Shown: one piece after another, positions 8,815-18,834 of the stretch
Layout: each line of letters begins with the position of its first letter
How positions within the stretch are numbered: position 1 is the stretch's first letter
DNA from: Bursaphelenchus xylophilus
Lineage: Eukaryota; Nematoda; Chromadorea; Rhabditida; Aphelenchoididae
Length of the DNA: 64,000 nucleotides
NCBI GenBank assembly: GCA_904066235.2
Contig: CAJFCV020000004.1
Location: 1,550,001-1,614,000 of the forward strand
Reading direction: 5' to 3'
Notes under the pieces: generated by a model
What the model was told of the DNA's origin: nothing
The model's input: the letters and a program-made list of their open reading frames with translations, nothing else
The model's database searches: none
Program-made: the position numbers and the translations under genes

Positions 8815-11800
8815 ATGTTCTTGTCAATTTTGCTGGTGACGATTGTTGTTGGAGCTGGTGAGTTGGGTGGATTATATTATATTTGCTGGAGAAGTCTGAT
8901 TTTGTGGAAAGATTGTTTGATTCATCTATTAGTCTGTCGGGAAAATAATGAGGTATCTGTCGCATCGCAAATCGCATCGCCACCGGGAAAATGAATTGCG
9001 TCGCGGCCAAATCATATTGCTTTTTACCGCAGCGACTCGATTGGCGCAGCGACATTTTGCTCATAATTTTCCCGACAAACCGATAGCTAGTCTGGGTCAA
9101 TATTGTTAAAATTTCGCCTTGAGCTTTGCTGACACTGCCGAGATTTCTGACGAGCTCTTCCGGCAAGATAGCAAGGACAGAAAAGGTTTTTCAAAAAAAA
9201 ATCTATTTTTTCAAGGACAAGATTATATAATCCAAGAAAAAGTATAAGTCAAGTCCAATTCCCTCTTGTTGTTTTCAATATCTTTACTCCTATAGTACTT
9301 GAAAACCTCGTTGAAAATGAATATCAGCCTGTCGGGAAAATAACGGCCACTTTGTCGCAGCGAAAATCACATCGCTACCGAGAAAATGAATTGTCGCGAC
9401 AAAAGCTAATCGCTTTTCGCTTCAGCGACCCGATTGGCTCAGCGACATTACTAGGCGCGACATAAAGTCCTGACACATTTTGCACCGTGCATTCTTCTTT
9501 CATTTCATCCGCACTGTGCATCTTTTCGCATTTGTCGCCGCGATTTCCCCTTTTTGCACTAGCGACGTGCAAAACCCGAACTTTCGCACCGTGCATTCTT
9601 CATTCATTTCGCATTTGTCGCCGCGATTTCCCGTTTTTGCGCTAGCGACGTGCACTTTCGCGCGCGACAAACCCGAATTTGGGGGCGCGACGTCCAAATC
9701 CCGAACTTTCGCACGGTGCAAAATGTGTCAGGACTTTATGGCGCGACTAGTATTGCTCATTATTTTCCCGACAGATGGATAAAGAGCTTTTGCAGTACGA
9801 TAGTTTGATGTATAGGGGAATGCATGATTTGCCAAGCATATCTAGGGAAATTAACCGCGGCGCACTTTGTTGCCTGCACTGACAAAGTGCAAGCTCATAA
9901 AATTGGGACCAAATGCTTAGCCTACTGACAATAGCAAGCCAAATCCCATAAAATTAAGAGCAGAGAACGCCGTGCACTTTCTTGGTAAACACTTGATCCA
10001 AATCACCTTAATTACTGTTCCTCACTACACTGGGGGACTTGAGTGGCAAAAAACGTACCATTTTGCATCCAGGGAGTATCAAAAATGTGGCAAAATGCTT
10101 CCCTATCCAAGTTGCGAGGGAAAGGGCGCGCCCTTCAAAACGAAGTTTTTTCACTAGGAGAGGGAACCATTTTGCCACATTTTCGATGCTTCGCGGATGC
10201 AAAATGGGACGTTTTTTGCCACTGGATTGAGTCCGTGACTGCATGTTCAATTTCCAGCCGCCTCCTGGGAGATCAAGGTTGATCCGGACCCGGGAGAGAA
10301 GTCGATCTACAACCGCAAAGCCGGCGATCCCTTCGCCGTCCTCTGCTCCGTCGAAGGCCTTGCGGAGGATGCGGACGCCCCCGGCATTTTCTGGTCCAAG
10401 AATCCCGACTCCATCTCCCGGACCGGGAATGTGCAGCTGAACAAGATTGACAAGTTCGCGCTGAGCCTGGTCATCCCGAACAGCTCCGTCGAGGACAGTG
10501 GAATCTACACGTGCACGGTGACGTATCACGGCGAACGGCGAGAGGTTCGATTGGAGATCAACTTTTTCGGTGAGCTTTTTTTCCTTATTTACTAACTTTT
10601 TCTCGTCGGTAAACAAGGCTATTTGGTAAAAGTTCCTTATTCTGGCCACAACTTATAACTTGGGGGATCTGGTCAGAATTAGTCCAAATTTAGCGTGCAG
10701 GCTAATTCATCATTGTCAATGCCCGGAGAGTGGATTTAGTTAGTGAGTTACCTTCTTTTTCGCGTACCACCTTACCCTTCAAAAACAGCTGCAGCCTGCG
10801 ATTTTACACTTTATACGATGAAACCTGTCCGGAACTAAACCTATTGCCTCCGTATAACACTAAATGAGTCGTCATAGCCTTAGGTATCCTTAAAACTATG
10901 GAGCTATTATAGTAATTCGGTGCCAGCTAGGTCAAAGCCTTTTTTTCCTAACTTTAGTTCCCAAGCTTGGGCGCAGTTCGCAGAGTACCCTTTGTTGTGG
11001 CCAGAATAAGGAACTTCTTCCGGCAGATTTTTTGTTTTTACGGTAATTAAAGTCTTGTGATTTCAGCCGAGATCAAACTAATCGAAACTCAGACCGATTT
11101 CTTCGAGCCGAAGGAAGGGACTAGCATCATCCTATCATGTGAGGTCATCACAAGCGATAATGAATTGATCACAATGTGGGAGAAGGACATCACGGCGCTC
11201 ACTGAAAGCAAGTCTTACTCATAGCCTTTGAGCTTGTTTTATTGGCTAAAGAGAAGGAGATTGATGTTCAGTTACGGCGGAAATTTGGCGTAACTTAACA
11301 AGGGAAGCACTCCAAATTTTGGTGTAACTTTGCACACATGTCAAAGATAGGCCATATATCAATTCTCAAAGTTTTAGCTCGCGCTTTGCGGGAGCAACGG
11401 AGATACTCAACGATCATTGTGGCCGAGAGAGTTCGCGAAACGTGGAGGGCGGTCAGAGAAAAAACCTTTTGGCCGTAATTTTGATAGTTTCATTGGGAAA
11501 AAAATCGATTTTTTGCGCAAACATTAGTTTCTACAGTAGAAATAGATATATATGAATCTTTTCATGCCAAGACTAGCCAAAAAAGCCTGCATTTTTGCTA
11601 ACTTTTGACCTAAAAATCTTGGTCACTTCTGCAAAGCGCAAGTTGGGAATCCCGCATGTATCTTGGAAAAAGTCCTACATACAGTGAGGGGCCTGATCCA
11701 GTGGCAAAATACGTACTATTCCGCATCCGGGAAGGATCAAAAATGTCGCAAAATGCTTCCCTCTCCAAGTGAAAAAACTTCGTTTTGAAGGGCGCGCCAT

Positions 11801-12191
11801 TTCCCCCACAAAAAGGGCGGGCGCACTTTTGAAGTCGGAGATTTTTCAATTGGGATACTTGCTTTAAAAGCTTGAATTTTGAAAGCACACGATTTTTCCT
11901 CAAGTCAAATTTCCATAACAGAAAAAAAACCAAAATTTTTCGTCGTTATCAACTCTCCCTTTTTCAGGCTCGGAACGCGGCTACAAGTTCCATCGCCGCG
12001 GCCAAATCCTGGAGATCAAGTCGTACATGGAGAGCGACGCCGGGAATTACAATTGCAAGGTGTTGGACAAACGGACCGGCTCCATGGTGCTCCGCCGCTT
12101 CCGCGTTGGCAGCCGGATCGAAGAGCAGCAGCAGTTCTGCTCCAATATGTGCCAGGCTTTCTGCGCCTCCTTCTACAGTCCAAACAAGTAA
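8815..12191 (+). CDS. ZIG-like secreted protein with two Ig domains, 239 aa
   Basis: Exons 8815-8857, 10258-10569, 11067-11207 and 11968-12191; every junction keeps the frame. The first 14 residues (MFLSILLVTIVVGA) are a signal peptide. Ig domain 1 (about 15-119) shows the strand-B Cys in FAVLCSV, the strand-C Trp in IFWSKN and the DSGIYTCTV tyrosine corner. Ig domain 2 (about 120-220) shows IILSCEV, TMWEKD and DAGNYNCKV. The tail ends with a three-cysteine cluster (FCSNMCQAFC). Length and architecture match nematode ZIG proteins, which are secreted or surface Ig proteins that maintain axon position; which paralog this is cannot be told. Intron 3 uses a GC donor (11208). The introns are loaded with transposons, so the gene spans 3.4 kb for 720 coding bases. 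Confidence 0.85.
8932..9080. repeat. MITE family 3 (TCTGTCGGGAAAATAA termini)
   Basis: Terminal inverted repeat GTCTGTCGGGAAAATAAT / ATAATTTTCCCGACAAAC with a CGATCGC-like, GCG-rich interior (GCATCGCCACCGGGAAAATG). Further copies are at 9328-9775, 28000-28150 and 38676-38811. Confidence 0.75.
9328..9775. repeat. MITE family 3 copy carrying a nested element
   Basis: Outer ends CCTGTCGGGAAAATAA and TTATTTTCCCGACAG match family 3. The middle, 9457-9748, is a second element bounded by CATAAAGTCCTGACACATTT and its inverse, so one MITE was inserted into another. Confidence 0.7.
10027..10237. repeat. MITE family 2 copy
   Basis: Both ends present: CACTGGGGGACTTGAGTGGC and GCCACTGGATTGAGTCCGTG, with the AAAACGTACC/GGGACGTTTTTT signatures. 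It lies at the end of intron 1 of the Ig gene, about 20 bp before the acceptor. Confidence 0.75.
10625..11020. repeat. MITE family 4 (GGTAAAAGTTCCTTATT termini)
   Basis: Begins GGTAAAAGTTCCTTATTCTG and ends AGAATAAGGAACTT. An inverted-orientation copy with the same interior (ACTTTATACGATGAAAC) sits in another gene's intron at 45789-46187. Confidence 0.75.
11299..11850. repeat. Adjacent MITE family 1 and family 2 fragments
   Basis: Family 1 from CAAGGGAAGCACTCC at 11299 to about 11680 is cut by a family 2 copy starting CAGTGAGGGGCCTGATCCAG at 11683. Both lie in the GC-AG intron of the Ig gene. Confidence 0.6.
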
Positions 12192-12331
12192 TGTAAATAT
12201 TGATACCGCCCAAATACCACTTGAATTTGTCGTTATGACCGCAAAACTATGCGATTTTCCTATTTTTGTGAATAAAAATACTTTAGAAGAGGGTAAAATA
12301 CGCTGATTAATCCTACTAGGTCAGGAATAAT

Positions 12332-15300
12332 TTAATCGTCCAAACAAAAAACAATAGCACAGCCATCAAACGTATCAGACAACAACGCACCGCAACGCTC
12401 CTTCTCCAATCCAACAACAAAGGCGCGTCTGGTACAGCCGCTCTCAATCGGCTCCTTGGTGCATCCCATCATCTTCAGCGTCGGCACTTGCCCGTACGTA
12501 TCGGAGATCCGGTCAAGCAGCTCGCTGGCCAAGGCTGGAGCATATGAAACCACCTGGAAATGAAGTTTCAAGAAGCTAAAGCCGGTTATTTTGACTTGCC
12601 AAAAAATTTATATGGCTAGGGCCCCTAGCTAGGGGGGACCAAGGCAGATTTTTTTAAGAATAATCCTTTTGATTTGCCAAAAAAAATGACGTGGCAAAGA
12701 GGAATCAAGACGGATTTTATAGAATTATTTTTTTGACTTTCCCAAAAAAATGATATGGCAACGAGGGAACAAGCGGACTTTTTTTTATTTTTTTTTTGGT
12801 TTGTCAAAAAAATGACATGGTAAGGGGGGACCAAAGGAATTTTTTTGCGGAACTTTTTTTTAGTCTACCGAAAAAGAATAATTGCCAAGGGGACGGATTG
12901 TTTTTACCCATGTTCACAATCCGCTTTGGTCCTCCCTCACCATATCATTTTTTGGCAAACCAAAAAAATCAAAAGAAAAAACTCCTCTGTTCCTTTTTAC
13001 CATATCATTTTTTCAGCAAGGTGCCCTCTTCGCCGATGTGCTATTTTCAAAAAAAGTTATGTGTCCTTTTCACCCACAGCGGTGGACCTGATCCAGCGGC
13101 CAAAAACGTAATATTTTGTATCCGGGAAGTATCAAAAATGCAGCAAAATACCCCCCTCTTCAAGTGAAAAGATTCCGACTTCAAAAGCATGCCCGCTATT
13201 TTTTGTGAATGAAAGGGCGCGCTCTTCAAAATAGAGTTTTTTTTTTATTGGAGTGGGAGGTATTTCGCCACATTTTTTGATACTTCCCGGATGCAAAATA
13301 GTACGTTTTTTGGCACTGAATCAAATCCACCACTGTTGGTGCATTCTTCGGATCCAACCAATCCGAAGAATGCAACTAAAGTCATCACCTACCGCCGGGA
13401 TATGAGCCGCCTTCTCCAGCGCGTTGCACTCGCTGTCATTCAGCAATGGCGTTTCCAGTCGGCTGTAATCGAAATGATCTTCAATGTCTACATTGGCATC
13501 GAACGCTTTTCGATCCATCACATTCTCCGGAGTCAGCTGCAAAAAGGATTCAGACTTTAGGATACACATCGTGAAGTTGTATAACGAGGTTGCGGAAATC
13601 ATTACCATTCCATTCTCGTATTTGAATCGACTGTCCACAAAGTCGAGGAATCTCTCTTCGAGTTGGTGACGGATGTGGTATTGAGCAATCTCCTAAAAAA
13701 ACAACACGTTAGAAGAGTTTGAATGGAATCAAGAATACCAAAAATACTTGGAGAGGGAGGTATTTTGCCACATTTTTGATACTTCCCGGATGCAAAATGG
13801 TCCGTTTTTTGCAACCGGATCAAGTCCCCCATTTTAGATGGGACTGGGCCCTAATTCGGCTTAGCCAAAAAGAGCGTTCTTTGAAGTTTAGACCTTCAAA
13901 GAACGCTCTTTGAAGTCGAAGAAATTTTGACTTGAAATAGAAATTTTTCCAAATTTTTTTTATATTTTTGAAAGTTGCCTTTCATGTTTCATTACAACGC
14001 TTTTCGCGAGACGAATTCATCTTGACATCACACTTGAAATTGCAAATTGTTGTATTGGCCCCGTTTTTTTTTCTCTATACAGTGACGGGCCTGATCCAGT
14101 GGCAAAAAACGTACCATTTTGCACGCGGGAAGCATCAAAAATGTGGCATAATGCCTCCCTCTCCAAGTTAAAAATTTCGTTTTGAAGGGCTCACTCACAA
14201 AAAAGCGGCCGCGCTTTTGAAATCAGATTTTTTTCACTGGGTGAGGGAGGTATTTTGCTGCATTTTTGAGGGTTCCCGGATGCAAAATGGCACGTTTTTT
14301 GCCACTGGATCAGGTCCACTGCAAGTGCCCCAAAAGGTAACAAATAAATTCCCACCGCTATTTTATACATTCCTTACCGGCAACGGCTCAAAAATCTCCG
14401 CTTTCCCATACTTGTCCATGTAAAACATCTTGTTTCTTCGCATCAGCACATTAGTCGGGTCCAACAACAGTGCGGTTTGGGCTGATTGGGCAGATGCGAT
14501 TCCTTGATTCACTAAAATGAAAAATACGACGTTTACTGTGCGCCTCTACTCACAATTGAACTCGCAGACATGGAGATGTTCGAAAAACAGCGCCAAGAAA
14601 TTTTTGAACCGCTGCCCATTCACAATGCTCAGCCGCTCCGGACACCGATGCTGACAACGGACGACGGACGTGTGAATACTGGTGATCACCACCGACATCT
14701 CCGGATTGTCGCCGCTCAACGAGCTCCAATCCAGCTGATCCTCGCACAACGAACGGCAATCGCGGACGTCTTTGAGGAAGTTCTGATAGCCCTGCTTGAA
14801 ATTGTCGACGCATTGCGACCACTGCCCATTCGTGTAGGCTTCAACGCCAAGAATGTAGAATTTCTAGAGGAAAGAGATTGATTTTAATCTTCTGAAAGTT
14901 TGATTTTACCTCATAAGGTCGTTGCAGTGGGTCCACCAACATGTCATCGTTGAAGCCGGGCTGGTCCATGTAGAACTTGACATTCTCCAGAGCATCCTCG
15001 TCTTCCGGATGTGCAACCAAGTAAGTGTACGCGGCTTTGACCGCGTTTTCGAGCTCATTCAGCTAAAAGAGAAATAGATGGGGAAGACACAAGTGCGATG
15101 CTTAGATTTTGATGAAATTTGACACAAATTTAGAATAACTTCTTCTCAGACTTATGCGAGACTCCTAGCTCGTGCTTTCCAGAAACTACCGAAATTTTTA
15201 AGCCACATGTTGGAAAAAATGAAACACTTCTTTTGCGAATTTTATCATGAAAAGTTTCTTCTCTACTTCTACAGAAGATGGCAATCGCTCCAAAAAAAAA

Positions 15301-16049
15301 TTTCCGCATGAAACTGGCAAATATATGGCGTAAAAAAATTTTTCTCTGACCGTTTGTCGCTTGCCATAAGTTTCATCAAGATCTATTCCTAATACTAGAC
15401 CATTCGCAAAGTCTCTGAAGTGATTTTTGAGACATGCACTGTGCGAAAACAAAATTTTTTTTGCACAGTGCAATAGGCTTTTTCGGGCTGCCGCATTCCA
15501 ACATTTCTGCACAGTGCAAACACCAAAAATCACTCCATACACATTACGAACGGACTAGTATTAAAAACACTCCTACAATTTGTGATCTCTTACCCTGTAA
15601 TAGCACAGTTGCATGTAATGATAAGGCTTTCTCTCCAAAAACTCCTCATAGATTTGATAATTCTGCAACGGCGGTCTTCTCTCTGTAAATTTATCCTCTC
15701 TGCAACGCAACAAACACAATGCCATTTGAGCGGTGTTGAACATGCGCGCCAAATCCAGCTTTTCGTCGGTCGGCTCCACGACCATTGCGCACTTCTGCCG
15801 ACACCAAAGCGTGTCGTCTCTGTAGTAATTGAAGTCCTCGATTGCGCGACGCATAAATCCAACGCAATCGTACCAATTCCCGGCCGTGTATTCGTTTTTG
15901 CCATATCTAAACGGAAGAGTGGAAATAAATGGCTGAATTTACTTGTAAAGGGCTTCAAATGTCATTGTAGGGTCTTCTGGAGTTGCAGTGACCAATAAAA
16001 CGACTGCCAAAATGACAACAACGGATCTGGTGAGAGTTGGCGATGACAT
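12332..16049 (-). CDS. CRTAP/leprecan-family ER protein, 489 aa
   Basis: Eight exons on the minus strand: 16049-15943, 15906-15594, 15062-14910, 14863-14554, 14511-14378, 13692-13606, 13536-13393, 12553-12332; all phases fit. It has a signal peptide (SVVVILAVVLLVTATP). Two TPR-like repeats, each with the family's cysteine pattern, follow: EYTAGNWYDCV...YYRDDTLWCRQKC and AYTNGQWSQCV...VRDCRSLC. These match the cartilage-associated protein/prolyl-3-hydroxylase N-terminal region, which forms an ER complex acting on collagen. The C-terminal part (LLNDSECNALEKAA...CTKEP...FCLDD) resembles the start of the prolyl hydroxylase domain but stops at FCLDD, before the distal iron-binding His and Arg of an active enzyme. 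It is therefore more like CRTAP/SC65 (non-catalytic) than P3H. There is no KDEL-type tail. Several introns carry MITEs. Confidence 0.8.
12595..13040. repeat. Foldback repeat in intron 7 of the CRTAP-like gene
   Basis: Several units of the type GACC...GGCAAAAAATGATATGG on the left are mirrored by CCATATCATTTTTTGGCAAAC and GGTCCTCCCTCACCATATC on the right, around a centre near 12890. Confidence 0.55.
13076..13345. repeat. MITE family 2 copy
   Basis: Ends ACAGCGGTGGACCTGATCCA and TGAATCAAATCCACCACTGT form the terminal inverted repeat; family interior is present. Confidence 0.75.
13735..13835. repeat. MITE family 2, right half
   Basis: GGAGAGGGAGGTATTTTGCC through TACTTCCCGGATGC to a GATCAAGTCCCCCATTTT end; the left half is missing. 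It lies in intron 5 of the CRTAP-like gene. Confidence 0.65.
14084..14322. repeat. MITE family 2, complete copy
   Basis: TA-flanked CAGTGACGGGCCTGATCCAG start and GGATCAGGTCCACTG end; one of the best preserved members, about 240 bp, in intron 5 of the CRTAP-like gene. Confidence 0.8.
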
Positions 16050-17837
16050 CTTGATGGAAAATCAACCTGGAATAGCTCAACTCAAAATTGGGAGAAGGAT
16101 GACTTTGCAAGGAAATTTCTCGAAGTGAGACGGTCAGATCTTCCTCAAGTTTTGTGTCTCTGATCTACATTTATCTTTAATCAATTCACGAAAATTTTAG
16201 CTCACGGCATGCACGAGGTGTCGAGATATTCAACTAGCTTTGTCGGCAAGAGAATGCCGGAAATTCAGAGAGTTATCAGAGAAAAAAGACAATATTTAAC
16301 CGTGTCGTCGAAGCAATTTTTTCGGCAAAAACGCTGTAGATAAACGAACAGGAATGCTGCTTTTTACCTACGTACTAGTTTGCCAAACTCTTTGATTTTT
16401 CTATCAAAATTCAACTGCAAAATTTCGGGGTTTTTTTTAAAATTGTTTGGTGAAACTGTCATTCATGTCCTGAAAAACCTTGATCTATCGTTTTGCAAGT
16501 TTCAACAAAATCCTAATGTCGCAAATCATGCATCTTCTATTGCAAAATAAATAATAATCCAAAAATTCCCGAAAAACGGGGCCGATCTGATTCATTTGGC
16601 CATATTCTTCACCTTTCGCCCTTACCCCTCGCCTTAAATTTTTGGCCAAAAAATTTAAGGAAAAGTGTTCTGGACAAAGGCCGAAAGAAGAGAGAGGATT
16701 CGCAGCTGTTGACCAGAAGGGCGTTCTTTCAGTCAAAGATTAGACGTCTAAACATTGCCCAAACACGTGTTTTGATTTGCATACCGCGCTGAGAGAACAG
16801 AATGTCAGAAATTTTTAGGACTTTTAGTTCGCGCTTTGCAGAATTCCCGAGATTTTTTGGGGGAAATATTAATGAAAATCGACTGTTCTGGGAGAACCAA
16901 AGGCCGCAAAATTGGCATTTCTTTGCGATTTGACATACAGTATTTCTATAAAGTCGCTAAAATCATTTTTGGCGTGTGCATTGTGCAGAAGAATTCAGGG
17001 CGCCAGTCATACCAAAAAAGCCTAATGCGCGGTACAGAAAGCTAAATTGCACAGTGCAAAGCAGCCTTTACTTTTCCCACAGTGCGTGCCGCTAAGACCA
17101 CTCCAGCGACGTTGCGAACGGACTAGTATCAAAAAAAACAGTCTTTTTCAATGAAACATTTGCAAACATATGGCGGAAAGGCGCACGTCAAACTGAGATA
17201 AGCGAAAACGGTCCGGTGAATGGATTGGCAATTTGCCAAAAAAAGACGCGAAAAAACGTTTTGTCGGGGAAGAAATGGGGAATTTTTGGGGCGAGAGAGT
17301 GCGTTTTTTGCGCGTTTTTTCTCTGACTTCTCTGTTAAATCCAGATGTCCCGACATTTCGGGTCAACGACAGTTTGGGAAAACACAAAATCGATCGATGC
17401 GAGGCCTAGTATAGGCGGAGTTTTTAAAAAAGTAGTAATAGGTGCCTACAAGGCCTGGAAAAGCCACTAGATGGACGGCGACCGCTCGGTGAAGACTTGA
17501 AACATGTTCACCTTTTTCAAATTTTAGCTATTTCTGACGTTAGTTTCGCAGTTATTCTTTTTTTAAGATGATAATTTCCCGAGTTTCTGTGATGCTTTGT
17601 AGCCGATTTTTTGCGCCTTTTTTGGCTCTCCACCTGCCATCCATGAGGGGAATAAAAATATTGTAAATCGTCGAAAAGAGTTCAAGATTTCTTCTGCAAG
17701 AAATTCTGTCAAAAAGACAAGTCTTGCGCAACACAAATCAAGGCAAACTACAGCAAAAAATCACCAAAATTTTGATTTCCACTAAAAAAGGACAGAAAAA
17801 TTGACTCGTTTACGTAATAATCAATCAAAGAGGACTG
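16050..17837. repeat. Intergenic repeat mosaic
   Basis: Holds a decayed family 1 copy (16140-16500). A GCACAGTGCA-rich repeat at 16960-17130, ending GAACGGACTAGTATC, matches 15425-15570. A 200-bp segment at 17140-17345 reappears inverted at 37770-37945 (shared GGTCCGGTGAATGGATTG). No gene was seen. Confidence 0.5.
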
Positions 17838-17845
17838 TATAAAAA
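17838..17845 (+). promoter_or_regulatory. TATA box
   Basis: TATAAAAA, 77 bp before the ATG of the coiled-coil gene at 17922; the related genes at 24370 and 26102 have TATAAATA at a similar distance. Confidence 0.5.
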
Positions 17846-17921
17846 GAAGAAACTCATGGAATTTGCTCATTCTACTTGCAAACCTCCTGTCTCAGCTGTT
17901 CTACCGCTGTAAACTACCAAG

Positions 17922-18332
17922 ATGTCAGCTCCATCTACATCTTCCAGCACCACTTCCGTCGCCACCGCCAAGAAGCCAATTTTCGACGAGCTGGCCTCAC
18001 TCCGGCCTTTGTACTCGGATTCGGAAGGCAGCACGGATTCCAATTGTTCAACTGGGACCTCAACGGATGCTTCAACAAGCTCATCGAAGTCGTCAACGGC
18101 CTATTCCGGCATTCCAGTCAATCGAAAACGGCTGCGAAGGTCGCCCGAATTCGAAAAAGTCCACAATTCTCTGGACCAAATGGAAAGGGAACTGGAAGTC
18201 GTCAAAGTGAAGATGTTGAGTTGCCGAAGTGCCCATCAAAGAGCGATGATAAATTCACAAGTGGAGAGGATTTTGGAGAAGTGCCAAGAAATGCAAGAGG
18301 AGGTCAGCCGGAAGAGGAAAAATGTGAATTAA
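17922..18332 (+). CDS. Ser-rich, coiled-coil small protein, intronless (136 aa)
   Basis: Single open frame of 136 codons. Residues 1-65 are Ser/Thr-rich and disordered (STSSSTTSVAT...SSSKSS). Then comes a basic patch (NRKRLRRSPEF) and a charged helical region of about 60 residues (LDQMERELEVVKVKMLSC..., RILEKCQEMQEEV) that should form a coiled coil, ending in a basic RKRKNVN tail. It is clearly related to the pair at 24370 and 26102: shared SLDQ.ERE.EVVKVK.L.CR and the same Ser-rich N-terminus. It differs in lacking the intron and the AT-hook-like KRGRP. The basic segments suggest a nuclear protein, but I do not recognise the family. Confidence 0.75.
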   Translation: MSAPSTSSSTTSVATAKKPIFDELASLRPLYSDSEGSTDSNCSTGTSTDASTSSSKSSTAYSGIPVNRKRLRRSPEFEKVHNSLDQMERELEVVKVKMLSCRSAHQRAMINSQVERILEKCQEMQEEVSRKRKNVN

Positions 18333-18834
18333 AATCGTCCAAATTAATATTGATCTTGTTGGAAATTGTAATATTTTTTTGATTTTAATGTTTTGCATTT
18401 ATTAATAATAGTAAATTTAGAAATACATTTCATCCATTTTCTGCCATTTTTGAACAAAATTTATATTATCCATGGCAAAACTCATTGAAAAAATGGCTTT
18501 CCACAGTTAAAATCAATTTCAAACGCTTTGAAATTTATTAATTAGCCATTATAAGATATTAAAAAAACAGTTATCACAATATAATCTACTTTAAGTGCTT
18601 GAAAACCATAATTAAAGCTCAGAAATTGAAAAAAAATCTAAAATTTCTTGAAACCACCCCTCTTAAATTCCACTTACATTCTTAGAATACTAATAGAACA
18701 TAATTTTAGACAAATTTTCCAAAAAAATCAAAAAAAATCTCAAAAAATTGCAAAAATCCTATATTATCCTTGATTATTGCCCTAAAACTTGCTAAAAAAC
18801 TGTCCTATCCCGTACATTTCAGTCCCAGACTCCC

